A stretch of 64,000 nucleotides of DNA from Psychrosphaera haliotis (lineage in GTDB: Bacteria > Pseudomonadota > Gammaproteobacteria > Enterobacterales > Alteromonadaceae), in NCBI RefSeq assembly GCF_039523615.1, contig NZ_BAAAFQ010000004.1, forward strand, positions 434,001-498,000, given 5' to 3'. The notes below the pieces were generated by a model that was not told the DNA's origin, searched no databases, and saw nothing but the letters and a program-made list of their open reading frames with translations. The position numbers were made by a program, and so were the translations under genes. The number at the start of each line of letters is the position of its first letter. The stretch's first letter is position 1. Of the stretch, positions 32,683-43,100 are shown one piece after another.

Positions 32683-35172
32683 ATGAATAATCGTAATTTT
32701 AGACGTTTGTTGACCTTAGCATTCGCAATCACTGTCAGTGCGACAGCGTCTGCAAGTGCCGTTAAGCAAACAAAAGGGGACTTCGAAGACAAGTTCCGTC
32801 AAATGGAAGAAATCCTTCCAACACCAAATGTATATCGTGCTGCAACGGGTGAACCAGGTGAAAAATACTGGCAACAAAAAGTCGATTACAAAATTAAAGT
32901 AAAACTAAACGAAGAAAAACGTCGTTTAGATGCGACTCAAAACATTACCTACAAAAACAACTCACCACATACTTTAAAGTACTTGTGGATGCAGTTAGAA
33001 CAAAATAAATATCATGATGATTCAATCGCAGAAGCTGGTACTGCATTTGCTGGTATTGGTCGTCGTGGTCCTGCGACTTCAGCTGGTGGCAACGGTAAGC
33101 CTGCAAGATTAAGCCTTGGTGAATTACGTCGTCAACAATTCTTAGCTGACAATGAGCTAGGCTATGACGTTCTTGCTGTTAGAAATAGCAAAGATCGCCC
33201 TCTTAAAATTACTGTAGTTGGTACTAACCTTCGCATTGATTTAGACCGTCCTCTTAAACCTGGTAAAACAGTTGAGTTCGAAATGGACTTTGGTTTTAAC
33301 ATTGTTGAAGAAGATGCTGTGTCTGCTCGTGCTGGTTATGAGCACTTCCCTGACGACGCTCGTGAAGGTGGTAATGACATCTTCCTACTAGCACAGTGGT
33401 TCCCACGTTTACACGCGTTTACTGACTACGAAGGTTGGCACAACAAAGAGTTTATTGGTCGCGGCGAATTCACTCTTGAATTTGGTGACTACGAAGTAGA
33501 AATTACGGTTCCTGCTGACCACATCGTTTCTTCAACGGGTGTTTTAGATAACCCAAGAGACGTATTAACGAGCACTCAACGTAAACGTCTAGAAGAAGCT
33601 AAAAATGCTAAACGTCCTGTTTTTGTTGTAACTGCTGAAGAAGCGTTAGAAAACGAAAAAGAAGGCACAACTAAGTCTAAAACATGGCGCTTTGAAGCAG
33701 AGAACGTGAGAGATTTCGCGTGGGCTTCTTCTCGTAAATTCATGTGGGACGCTAAAGGATACGACCAAGGCGGTAAAGATCAACCATTCGTAATGGCGAT
33801 GTCTTTCTACCCTAAAGAAGGTGGTGACCTTTGGAAGAAGTATTCTACTGAAGCTATTGTTCACACAATGGAAGTTTACTCAAGATTCTCTTTTGACTAC
33901 CCATACCCAACAGCTCAGTCAGTAAATGGCCCAGTTGGCGGCATGGAATACCCAATGATTACCTTCAATGGCCCACGTACTAAACTTCAAGACGACGGTT
34001 CTCGTACTTATACTCAAGCAGAAAAACGTTTCTTAATTGGTGTTGTTATCCACGAAATTGGTCACATTTACTTCCCAATGGTTGTTAACTCAGATGAGCG
34101 CCAATGGACTTGGATGGACGAAGGTCTTAACAGCTTCCTAGACGCTGTAGCATGTCGTGAGTGGGATCCAACAATTCCTTGGGGTGTTGAGCCTCGTTAC
34201 ATCACTAGCTACATGAAGAGTAACGTTCAAGTTCCTATCATGACTCAATCTGATAGCGTACTTCGTTTAGGTCCAAATGCTTACTCAAAACCTGCTGCTG
34301 CTTTAAACATTCTTCGTGAAGTTGTTTTAGGTCGTGAGTTATTTGACTATGCATTTAAAGAGTACTCTCAACGTTGGAAATATAAGCGTCCTACTCCATC
34401 GGATTTCTTCCGCACTATGGAAGAAGCATCAGGCGTTGATTTAGATTGGTTCTGGACTGGTTGGTTCTACACAACAGACCATGTAGATATCTCTGTTGAT
34501 GGTGTTTACAAACTACGTATGGATACTAAAAACCCAGACATCGATATGGCTCGTATGCGTGATATCGAAAATGACAAGCCTCAAGCATTGTTTCTTAAAA
34601 AGAATCAAGAAGCTGGCATGAAAACGTGGCTTGAGTCTAACCCAGATGTTTCTGATTTCTACGACGAAAACGATCGTTTCACAGTAACGAATAAAGAACG
34701 CAACAAATACAACAGCTTCCTTAAAGGTCTTAAGCCATGGGAAAAACGTGTATTTGAACGTGCAGTTGCAGAAGACAAAAACTACTACGTTATTGAGTTT
34801 AATAACCTAGGTGGTTTGGTTATGCCAATTCTTCTTCAACTAGAATATGCTGACGGTACTAAAGAAGATCGTTATATTCCTGCTGAAATTTGGAGACGTT
34901 CTCCTAAGCATGTTAAAAAGCTAGTTGTTACTGACAAAGAAAAAGAGCTTGTTGGTGTTGTAGTTGACCCTACTTGGGATACTGCAGATGTAAACAACGA
35001 AAACAACATGTACCCACGTCGTATCATCCCTTCACGTGTTGAAGCTTATAAATCTAAGCGCAGCGCAACGGGTGCAAGCCGTGACATCATGCAAGATATT
35101 AAAACAAAATTAAAAACTGACGAAGATAAAGACAAAAAGAAAAAAGAGTCTGAATCTGAGACAGAAGCTTAA
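32683..35172 (+). CDS. M1-family zinc metallopeptidase, exported
   Basis: 829 aa. Signal peptide ending near TVSATASASA. Zinc site HEIGH at 457-461 with the third ligand Glu480 (WMDEGLN), i.e. HExxH-x18-E, and the upstream exopeptidase motif as GGMEYPMITF (the usual GAMEN is altered). M1 enzymes are aminopeptidases, but this divergent branch is mostly uncharacterised. Codon choice is strongly biased towards CGT, GGT, GTT and AAC-type codons compared with its neighbours, suggesting high expression. The C-terminal ~40 residues are very Lys/Glu-rich. It is followed by a terminator, then the DUF6702 gene. Confidence 0.92.
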   Translation: MNNRNFRRLLTLAFAITVSATASASAVKQTKGDFEDKFRQMEEILPTPNVYRAATGEPGEKYWQQKVDYKIKVKLNEEKRRLDATQNITYKNNSPHTLKYLWMQLEQNKYHDDSIAEAGTAFAGIGRRGPATSAGGNGKPARLSLGELRRQQFLADNELGYDVLAVRNSKDRPLKITVVGTNLRIDLDRPLKPGKTVEFEMDFGFNIVEEDAVSARAGYEHFPDDAREGGNDIFLLAQWFPRLHAFTDYEGWHNKEFIGRGEFTLEFGDYEVEITVPADHIVSSTGVLDNPRDVLTSTQRKRLEEAKNAKRPVFVVTAEEALENEKEGTTKSKTWRFEAENVRDFAWASSRKFMWDAKGYDQGGKDQPFVMAMSFYPKEGGDLWKKYSTEAIVHTMEVYSRFSFDYPYPTAQSVNGPVGGMEYPMITFNGPRTKLQDDGSRTYTQAEKRFLIGVVIHEIGHIYFPMVVNSDERQWTWMDEGLNSFLDAVACREWDPTIPWGVEPRYITSYMKSNVQVPIMTQSDSVLRLGPNAYSKPAAALNILREVVLGRELFDYAFKEYSQRWKYKRPTPSDFFRTMEEASGVDLDWFWTGWFYTTDHVDISVDGVYKLRMDTKNPDIDMARMRDIENDKPQALFLKKNQEAGMKTWLESNPDVSDFYDENDRFTVTNKERNKYNSFLKGLKPWEKRVFERAVAEDKNYYVIEFNNLGGLVMPILLQLEYADGTKEDRYIPAEIWRRSPKHVKKLVVTDKEKELVGVVVDPTWDTADVNNENNMYPRRIIPSRVEAYKSKRSATGASRDIMQDIKTKLKTDEDKDKKKKESESETEA

Positions 35173-35227
35173 TTTAAAAACATTATAAAGCCCGCTTTAC
35201 GCGGAGTGATATAAGGTTACAATAAAT

Positions 35228-35253
35228 GCCCGAACTGTTCGGGCATTTTTTTT
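35228..35253 (+). terminator. Terminator after the M1 peptidase gene
   Basis: GCCCGAAC-T-GTTCGGGC perfect palindromic stem followed by A and eight T. It lies between the M1 stop and the DUF6702 start, so the latter needs readthrough or its own promoter. Confidence 0.85.
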
Positions 35254-35264
35254 GGAGAGTTACG

Positions 35265-35771
35265 TTGTTTAGAGTTATCACTATGGTAATGGTGCTGTTG
35301 TTTTCAGCCTTGCCGGTAAATGCACATAAAATGAAATCAGCATTTACTATCGTATTATTCAATGAAAGAACAAATCATATTGAAGTCATGCACCGCTTTA
35401 TGCTGCACGATGCTGAAGAAGCTGCTTGGCAGTTATTTGATGCTAAGGCAGACATCATTGCAGATGACATGACACAGGCTAAGTTTGCTGCCTATGTTGA
35501 GGAAAAGTTTGAGTTGCGTAATAGCCAAAACGAAGCACTGCCGCTCAGCTTAGTAGGATACCAGAATGATGCTGGTTACTTTTGGGTTTACCAAGAGATT
35601 AAAATGCCGAAGCGCTTAAAAGGACTTGCTGTTCGTCAGGACTCTCTAAGGGAGATTTGGGATGAACAGTTTAATATCGTAAATATTGAAGGAAGAGGAC
35701 CAGCAACCAGTTTACACTTTGAGGGTTCTGAAACTTGGAAGAGGATTGAGTTACCTGAATTGGTAAATTAA
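35265..35771 (+). CDS. DUF6702-like exported protein
   Basis: 168 aa from the TTG at 35265, chosen because GGAG lies 7 nt upstream and because a longer frame would start inside the terminator. Signal peptide ends at PVNA; the mature protein starts HKMKSAFTIVLFNERTNHIEVMHRFMLHDAE, typical of the small periplasmic family often found after M1 peptidases in Alteromonadales and Bacteroidota. The mature N-terminal His after signal cleavage is notable because such His residues can bind metals. No biochemical role is known; association with the peptidase is from position only. Confidence 0.65.
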   Translation: MFRVITMVMVLLFSALPVNAHKMKSAFTIVLFNERTNHIEVMHRFMLHDAEEAAWQLFDAKADIIADDMTQAKFAAYVEEKFELRNSQNEALPLSLVGYQNDAGYFWVYQEIKMPKRLKGLAVRQDSLREIWDEQFNIVNIEGRGPATSLHFEGSETWKRIELPELVN

Positions 35772-35797
35772 GAGTTATAAGATAGAGCTAGCTTAAG

Positions 35798-36175
35798 CTA
35801 GCTCATTACTGCTTCTACATGGCTTTTTAAAGACTTGCGATTAATTAGGTGAGCACTTATTACTAGTGTGCTTCCAACTACCGTTAGGATAGTTTCTACG
35901 AGGTGGCCACTTAAAACACCAACGGTAAGCGTAAACACGCCAAGTGCTGCCAAATATGCAGGTACCGGATTACGATGCGACATATAAGCTTTTGGTAAGC
36001 TAACACCCAATATTAAAACAATTGGAGTAATTAATACCGCATGCAGCCATTCATCGTGAATAGATTCTAAAAATTCATGTAAGCCAAAATTTGCCCCAAA
36101 CGACAGTAAAAGGATCGGCAAAGAACAGTGCAAAACACACAGAACTGACAACCACGCTCCTAAAATATCTCTCAT
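35798..36175 (-). CDS. MerC-domain membrane protein
   Basis: 125 aa, four predicted membrane helices. The first helix carries CVLHCSLP, a Cys-x3-His-Cys arrangement seen in MerC-type metal transporters. Start supported by GAGAGGTGC. MerC proteins were described in mercury uptake, but chromosomal homologues without a mer operon are common, and here a near-perfect Zur operator precedes the gene. I therefore infer a zinc-related role, probably uptake or sensing under zinc limitation. Confidence 0.75.
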   Translation of the reverse strand: MRDILGAWLSVLCVLHCSLPILLLSFGANFGLHEFLESIHDEWLHAVLITPIVLILGVSLPKAYMSHRNPVPAYLAALGVFTLTVGVLSGHLVETILTVVGSTLVISAHLINRKSLKSHVEAVMS

Positions 36176-36202
36176 TTAATGCACCTCTCAAAAATAACTG
36201 AG

Positions 36203-36217
36203 TGATATAATATAACA
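36203..36217. promoter_or_regulatory. Zur (zinc uptake regulator) box
   Basis: TGATATAATATAACA matches the gammaproteobacterial Zur core TGTTATANTATAACA at 14 of 15 positions and is a near-perfect inverted repeat. It lies 28-42 bp upstream of the MerC-like start codon (36175). Confidence 0.7.
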
Positions 36218-36312
36218 TCCCTATTTTTTCGGCCAGTTTTTATTTGATCATTTCTTCAGTTTTGTAAATTTAGACTACAATTAAAGGAGTCTTTCCTGCT
36301 AGGTTTTTTATC

Positions 36313-36975
36313 ATGGCAACAAGTAATTTGATGATGCAAAGTGGGTCATTTAACCCAACATTACAGCCATTTTTAGATGACAATATAAATGTCTTAAAAA
36401 TCAAAACTCGAGTGTTGCAAGAGCAGTTAGATCAAGCGGTAGTACTAACACAAATACTCTCTAGCAAACTTAGCTTGTCTCAATATTTTAACATCATGTG
36501 CAAGTTTTACGCGTCGTATGCTCAAGTTGAAAAGCGGGTTTTAAATTTTGAATCAAAGATCGATTTAGTGCACGCCGCCCCCTATAAAACTCGGTTACCT
36601 TCGTTAGAATTTGAATTATCGGATATCGCCAATAAACTACAACTTAAGCTACCCATTCCTCAGCCTAAATATTTAGTCATGGGTGAAGGTTCCATTTTAG
36701 AAAAGTATTGGGGGATTCGATATGCACTCGACTGCTTCTCTCAGACCGCGGTGATGGTACTGCCCAAAATTGAGCACACTTTAGGGTACGAATATAACCT
36801 CTCAATGGCATTTTGGAGAAAGTTAATCGAAGTTGATGCTGACTGGTTAAGAACATCAACCACAATTAACTCTTTACCAATAGAGCATATTGAAAGGTCG
36901 GAGCTAGTACACTGCGCTCAAGAAACATTTATATTAATTTCTGAGAATATGGCCGGAAGACCATCCGGCGTTTAA
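36313..36975 (+). CDS. Heme-oxygenase-like protein lacking the proximal His
   Basis: 220 aa, all-helical heme-oxygenase-like fold. The N-terminal helix reads L28-K-x-x-T32-x3-Q36-x2-L39-D40, which aligns with LKxxT-x3-H-x2-VD of bacterial BphO-type heme oxygenases; the heme-ligand His is therefore Gln36. YLVMGEGSILEKYWG (~113-127) stands where YVLEGSxLGG is expected. With the ligand gone, ordinary heme oxygenation to biliverdin is doubtful, so it may bind another tetrapyrrole or be a scaffold or sensor. It has no phytochrome neighbour. Its stop overlaps that of the convergent mscS by 4 bp. Confidence 0.6.
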   Translation: MATSNLMMQSGSFNPTLQPFLDDNINVLKIKTRVLQEQLDQAVVLTQILSSKLSLSQYFNIMCKFYASYAQVEKRVLNFESKIDLVHAAPYKTRLPSLEFELSDIANKLQLKLPIPQPKYLVMGEGSILEKYWGIRYALDCFSQTAVMVLPKIEHTLGYEYNLSMAFWRKLIEVDADWLRTSTTINSLPIEHIERSELVHCAQETFILISENMAGRPSGV

Positions 36976-37895
36976 TTCGTATTAGCAGAACCACTTTTCG
37001 GCTCATTCTTAGTCAGCATAGTATTTAACTTTTCGCCGCCTTTAATGCCAAAATCCAGCGTTCTTATTGGGAATGGAATTAGGATGTCGTTATCGCTTAG
37101 CGTTTTATTAATAACAACAACTAGCTCATGCCTTGCCTGCATAAAACCAACATGACCGGGATAGTCTATCCATGCCCATACTAATAAATTAATAGAACTA
37201 TCGCCAAAACTTTCAGCATAGACAGCGGTTTCATCTTTATTTTTTACAAAGTCTTTTTTGTTAATAGCTTCAACTAAAACATCTGCTGCTTTTTCTATGT
37301 CATCGGCATAAGAGATACCGACAGGCACTTCTACTCTTCGTTCTCCGGTGGAGTTAAAATTTGTTAGTGTGTTTCTGAACAGCACCTTATTTGGCACTAT
37401 GTCTAGCTGACCATAAAAGTTCTCAACTAACGTATTGCGCAGATTAATCACTTTTACGGTACCAAATACATCATCAGCTTTAATTACATCGCCAATTTGA
37501 AATGGTTTTCTTATGCCCATAGCAATACCAGCTATCAAATTTTCAGTCATGTCTTGAAACGCAAAACCAATAGCAAGACCGACAATACCCGCACCGGCTA
37601 ATAGTGACTTAACGGTACCTGACAAGCCGATAAAATCCAACGCGACAAAAATACCAACTGTCATCACTATGATTTTAAATATTGATGCTAGTAAGTCCGC
37701 AATCTGTCTAGACTCAAGCGCTTTGTGCAATACTGACCTCAGTGTTTTACTTAAAACGCGAGACAGTAATGAGAAAAATAAAACTATAAATAATGCAACA
37801 ACAAAGTTAGGTAGATGTTTAATTGAAATCTCTAACCAAGTTGTAAGTTTTTCTTCTATTAATCCGTAATATGGTGCTAAATCTTTTAAAGTCAT
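36972..37895 (-). CDS. Small-conductance mechanosensitive channel, MscS family
   Basis: 307 aa inner-membrane channel that opens on hypo-osmotic stress. Three N-terminal helices, the pore-lining TM3 with Gly/Ala packing (AGAGIVGLAIGFAFQDMTENLIAGI), then the beta domain (IGDVIKADDVFGTVKVINLRNT) and the C-terminal alpha/beta domain. Length close to E. coli MscS (286 aa). Start supported by AGGA 7 nt upstream. Confidence 0.92.
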   Translation of the reverse strand: MTLKDLAPYYGLIEEKLTTWLEISIKHLPNFVVALFIVLFFSLLSRVLSKTLRSVLHKALESRQIADLLASIFKIIVMTVGIFVALDFIGLSGTVKSLLAGAGIVGLAIGFAFQDMTENLIAGIAMGIRKPFQIGDVIKADDVFGTVKVINLRNTLVENFYGQLDIVPNKVLFRNTLTNFNSTGERRVEVPVGISYADDIEKAADVLVEAINKKDFVKNKDETAVYAESFGDSSINLLVWAWIDYPGHVGFMQARHELVVVINKTLSDNDILIPFPIRTLDFGIKGGEKLNTMLTKNEPKSGSANTN

Positions 37896-38029
37896 GGTGT
37901 GTTCCTAAAGTTAAACCTTAACCCTTAATCGCAATTGTTATGCCAGCAAACAAAAACAAGTGGCCACAACCCAAAAACTAACGTAAATGACCGCCTAGCA
38001 TAGCGTTTTCTGACTTCGACAAATAAAAA

Positions 38030-38051
38030 GCCAACATAAAAAGTTGGCTTT
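38030..38051. terminator. Bidirectional terminator near the chemoreceptor gene
   Basis: GCCAAC / GTTGGC with a 7-nt loop and A/T tracts on both sides; five T on the minus strand, ~45 bp after the chemoreceptor stop. Confidence 0.7.
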
Positions 38052-38096
38052 ATTGAATAACACTTAAGTAATTCCTACTTTAAGTATGTAAGATCT

Positions 38097-40016
38097 TCAT
38101 ACTTTAAATTCATCCAAAACATTCCCTACTTCAGTGCCAAGTTCTTTTAGTTTTGCAGCGGCTACTTTGGCTTGTTCTGCCCTTTCACTATTTCTAGTGC
38201 TTGCCTCAAACACAATACTGACATCTTCCGCTATTGCTTGTGAAACCTGCGATTGCTCATTCGCGGCTCTGGATACTTCATCATTCAACTGATTAATTTG
38301 TTGCATTGCACTAAGCACATTCATAAAGGCGAGATTAGCTTGTTCAGTGTGACCAACATTTTGTTGCGCTTCTTCTCTATTTTTAAATATTATTTCTGTC
38401 GCTCGTTCGCTTTGTCTTTGTAACTTTTCAATCATCGAGTTAATTTCTTCTGTTGAAGATTGGGTACGACTTGCTAACGATCTAACTTCATCAGCTACAA
38501 CTGCAAACCCTCGACCTTGCTCACCAGCACGAGCAGCTTCAATTGCGGCATTTAATGCAAGAAGGTTTGTTTGCTCTGCAATGTTTCTTATAACATCGAG
38601 CACCGTAGATATGGACTCGCTATCTTTAGCAAGCTCTTCAATAACTGTTTCAGACTCCGCAATACTCTCTGACTGCATTTTAATTCTGTCAGTGGTGTCT
38701 TTAAGGGTTGTTGAGCCAGTCTTAGCTTCTTCATAAACGCCTTGAGACACGCTATTCGCATTGTCAGTATTTGATGCAACCATGCTTGCGGTTGCGCGGA
38801 ACTCCTCTATAGCGGATGCTAACAAGTCAGCCTTTTGATGCTGCTCAGCTTGCTCTCTAGTCATGTAATTAGCTAAGTCGGATACTTCAGCAACAGAATT
38901 TAAAAGTAAATTAGTTTTGTCTTTCACATTTTTTATTGTGAAATGCATTTTATCAAGTAGACCGTCAAAAGAACGCGCCATCTCGCCAATTTCATCTTTT
39001 CGGGTAGAGCCTATTCGTACTGTTAAATCCCCGTCCCCTTTAGTTAATTCTTGGATAGTTTCGGTTTGTTGGATTATTGGTTTTAATATTAATTTTTTTA
39101 ACAAAATGAACACAAGTATGCCGAACAGAGACATAGTAAATAGCAGCTTAAGCACGCCAATCAGAATCGATTTAAATACAAGGCTTTGAACATCTGAGTT
39201 ATTAATGCCTAGTACAATCTCATAGCCCCAAGGTTCATAGCTAACCACATTCAGGTCAAATTGATTGCCCTGGACCAAAGAGGTCTCAATATCTGTAGGC
39301 GTTAAATGTGTGGAGTGTTGCCTGAGTTGTTTTTTGCCATCTCGTAAGGCCACAAATCCATTTTCCAGAAGTCGCGCTTTTGAAATTTGCTCGGCAAGAA
39401 CATTTAAGTTGGCTGAATAACCAACATACCAAATTCCTATTACCTCTCCATTGGCATCTATGATTGGATCATAGGCCGTCAAATAAGGTTTTCCTAGTAT
39501 ATCTACCTGGCCAAAATAAGCCTTTTTTTGTTTAATCGCCGCCATCGCTTTTCCTGACGGAGATAGTTTAGTGCCTATGGCGCGCTTTCCTTCTTTCATA
39601 ACATTAGTACTGATCCTAATGAAGTCTTCACCTTTTCTCGAAAATATTGTCGCCGTGCCGCCCATAACGTCTGTGAGGCGATCTACTAAAGTAAAATTGT
39701 TAGCAACTCCATAATCTCCAATCATAATATTATTGGCCGCTGTTCCGTTCACTGAAACGCTTTGGCCTAACTTTGGCTCTCCTAAAGCAGAAGCTCTGTG
39801 TTTGAGAAGACTAAGACTACTAATTACTCGCTCAGACATTATTTCGTTAGTAACATTTAGAAGCGACGATACTTTATCGATCATCAACTGCTGTTCCTTT
39901 ACAACTTGATCATGAACCAAACGTTTGGTTTCAAACCAAATCACTGAGGTTCTGATAACTAAGAATACGAGAATAAAAGCCACTAGTGCGATAAGAAACT
40001 TCTTTTGAATAGTCAT
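38097..40016 (-). CDS. Methyl-accepting chemotaxis protein with Cache sensor
   Basis: 639 aa chemoreceptor. TM1 (~7-27), a periplasmic Cache (Cache3/Cache2-fusion-like) domain at ~30-280 including YFGQVDILGKPYLTAYDPI and GEVIGIWYVGYSANL, TM2 (~285-308), HAMP (~310-365) and the cytoplasmic signalling domain with hairpin tip IAEQTNLLALNAAIEAARAGEQGRGFAVVADEVRSLA. The ligand is unknown. No CheA-docking pentapeptide is visible at the C-terminus. A single gene. Confidence 0.94.
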   Translation of the reverse strand: MTIQKKFLIALVAFILVFLVIRTSVIWFETKRLVHDQVVKEQQLMIDKVSSLLNVTNEIMSERVISSLSLLKHRASALGEPKLGQSVSVNGTAANNIMIGDYGVANNFTLVDRLTDVMGGTATIFSRKGEDFIRISTNVMKEGKRAIGTKLSPSGKAMAAIKQKKAYFGQVDILGKPYLTAYDPIIDANGEVIGIWYVGYSANLNVLAEQISKARLLENGFVALRDGKKQLRQHSTHLTPTDIETSLVQGNQFDLNVVSYEPWGYEIVLGINNSDVQSLVFKSILIGVLKLLFTMSLFGILVFILLKKLILKPIIQQTETIQELTKGDGDLTVRIGSTRKDEIGEMARSFDGLLDKMHFTIKNVKDKTNLLLNSVAEVSDLANYMTREQAEQHQKADLLASAIEEFRATASMVASNTDNANSVSQGVYEEAKTGSTTLKDTTDRIKMQSESIAESETVIEELAKDSESISTVLDVIRNIAEQTNLLALNAAIEAARAGEQGRGFAVVADEVRSLASRTQSSTEEINSMIEKLQRQSERATEIIFKNREEAQQNVGHTEQANLAFMNVLSAMQQINQLNDEVSRAANEQSQVSQAIAEDVSIVFEASTRNSERAEQAKVAAAKLKELGTEVGNVLDEFKV

Positions 40017-40105
40017 TTTAGTCCTACTTTTACTAAACCGAATTAACGTGATTAAAGATAAAAGCCTTTTGCTTTTTCTAAGATGGGTTTCAGTATAGTA
40101 AAGGT

Positions 40106-40136
40106 AAAAAAAAACAGGCTAATTAGCCTGCTTTTT
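40106..40136. terminator. Terminator of the RND operon (bidirectional)
   Basis: CAGGCTAATTAGCCTG, a perfect 16-bp palindrome, with nine A before and five T after on plus; on minus it is followed by nine T. It lies ~30 bp past the RND permease stop. Confidence 0.8.
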
Positions 40137-40165
40137 CTATTTATGTTTCAGATTTCATGGAGGTT

Positions 40166-43100
40166 TTAGTCTTTTGCAAACCAATCCTGAACTTTAGCTA
40201 CTAAAAGGTAATTAACCGGTACTAAAAGCAAAGTGATGAACGTTGCGAATAAAATACCAAACCCTAACGAGACTGCCATCGGGATTAAGAACTGCGCCTG
40301 CGTCGACTTTTCAAACAATAACGGCATCAAGCCTATAAATGTTGTTAAACTCGTTAACATAACCGGTCTAAATCGAGAAGCACCCGCCGTTAATACCGCG
40401 TCCATTAAGGCAAACCCTTCAGCTCTGCGTTTATTAATATAGTCAACCAGAACGAGCGAGTCATTTACTACAACCCCTATGAGAGCCAGCATCCCTAGCA
40501 AACTCATAATGGTTAATTCCATGCCCATTATCCAATGGCCCATAACCGCCCCGATCATACCGAAAGGAATAATACTCATAACAATTAGAGGCTGTAAGTA
40601 AGACTTAAACGGTATCGCTAACAAAGCATAAATAATAAAGAATACAAACACTAATGCCCAACCTAACGAACTAAATGATTCACGTTGCTCCTTTGCTTCG
40701 CCTTCTAATGAGTGCGAAATACCAGGGTACTGTGAAACCAACTCATCAAGGTAAACTTTTAAATCAGCCTGAAGTACCGTCATATTGGTATTACTTTTAT
40801 CAATATCGCCAGTCACATTCACTGTTCTAAAACGGTCAATTCGATAAATAGCTGACGGGCTTTGTCCTGCATTTATCGTCGCAATGTGAGCAAACGGTAC
40901 AGTGCCGCCAGATGGAGTCGATATCAGGATATCCTGCAGCTGTGCCACAGAATTACGTTCTGATAAAGGCAATCTCACCATAACTCTCACATCATCTCGA
41001 CCTCTTTGAACACGCTGAACTTGCGCACCAAAAAAGGCATTTCTAATTTGATTTGATACTTCCATTCTCGTCAGTCCAAGCGCAACGCCCTGCTGAGTCA
41101 GCTCAATTTGCAATTCCTGCTTACCATCTGATAAAGAATCCGCAATATCAAAAACCGTAGGATATGTTGCTAAACGTTGCTTCACTAAATCAGCCACTTC
41201 TTTCAACGTATTCAGCGAAGTACCTGATAATTGCACATCAATAGGACTCGACGTACGACCAATTTCAGATCTGAATGTAACGCTTTCTGCACCTGGAATT
41301 GGGCCAATCAGTTTTCGCCACTCTCTGGCCAAATCATTTGCACTTATAGTCGACGTTCTTTGCTCAGGAGGGATTATCTCAAATCGCACACCACCTTGAT
41401 TTGAAACGCCACCGCGACCACCAGTAGTGGCAAGTATGTTTATAATGACACTTTTGTCAGTATCTTCATCAACATACTTTTCTTGTAAAACTCGCGCTTT
41501 ATCTGCCATTTTTATTACAAACTTATTAGTTACTTCAAATGGCGTGCCCGCAGGCATTGAAATGTTTACTCTCACCGTTTCGCTTGGAATGCGAGGGAAG
41601 AAAATAAACTTAGTCCAGCCACTCATAATCAGCGCTAAAATCACTAAAAATACCGATAAGAACATACTAACAGTGGCAAACTTATTTCGAACCGCCACTT
41701 TTAATAACGGTTGGTAATAGCGCAAAATCAGGTGTTCAAAACCATCAGCAAAGCGATGCTGGAAAGCTTCGAGCTTGCTAATTTCACCTTTTTCATGGCG
41801 AAGTTTTAGGTTTTTTAAATGCGAGGGTAAAACAAATTTAGACTCAACTAATGACATCAACAAAATTGGAATTACAATAACAGGGATCTGCGCAAATAGC
41901 GCACCTCTGGCACCTTCAATAAAGGCCAAAGGTAAAAAGGCGGCGACAGTTGTTAAAATACCAAACGTCACAGGAGTCGCTACTTCTTGAGTACCTCTTA
42001 TAACGGCATCTTCTCCAGAATCCGCTTTTCGTAAGTGAGTATAAATATTCTCACCGGTAACGATGGCATCATCAACAACAATACCTAACACCAAAATGAA
42101 CCCAAATAGGCTCATAACATTTAATGTAACGCCAAACCAAGGCATAACAATAAAGGCTCCCATAAACGAAACTGGAATACCGATAAACACCCAAAAAGCG
42201 ATAGCAGGACGTAAGAATAGTGTTAGTAATAATAGAACTAAGAAGCCACCTTGCAACGCACTGGTCGTTAACGTGGATATACGATTTTTAACAATTTGTG
42301 AATCGTCATCCCAATAACTCAGTTCGTAACCATAAGGTAAAGAAAGTTGCTTAGTAACAATGTAGTCTTTTACTTTGTCAGCAACTTCAATAGCACTCTG
42401 TTGGCCAATTCTGTAAACATCTAAAAACGCGGCTTGGTTACCATTAAAACGAGTTCTAATTGGCGTTTCTTCAAAGTCATCCAAAACATCTGCAATGTCT
42501 GAAAGACGAATAATAGTGCCATCAGCATTAGTTTTGACCGGAATTCGAGCAAACTCATCCTGGCGGTAAGCCTGACCTTTTGAGCGCAGCAGAATATCGC
42601 CACCGGTGGTTTTTAACGTACCTGCAGATACATCAACACTTGATTTTGAAATAGCGCTTGAAACTTGAGCTAGTGATAGATTGTATTGGCGAAGCTTATC
42701 AGTGGAAATTTCCACTGCAATTTCGTAATCTCTGACGCCACTCAAATCAATTTGAGTTACACCTTGAATTTTTAATAAATCATCACGAATTTGTTCTGCA
42801 TACTCATGCAGTTCTTTCTCACCATAAATGCTTGATAACGCTACCGCTATAACTTCTCTTTTTCTCTGCGCTAACGCAATAACAGGCTTTTCAGCATCAC
42901 TCGGAAAGGTATTAATTGCATCAACCCGACTCTTTATGTCGGCTAACATTTCACGAGCATCATAACCACTTTCAACTTCCACCGTCACTGACGCTGAGCC
43001 TTCAGTAGAACGACTGGTAATTTGCTCTATACCTTCTAAGTCTTGCACTGCTTCTTCGATACGGATGGCAATACCTTGCTCTGTATCTTCAGGTGTTGCA

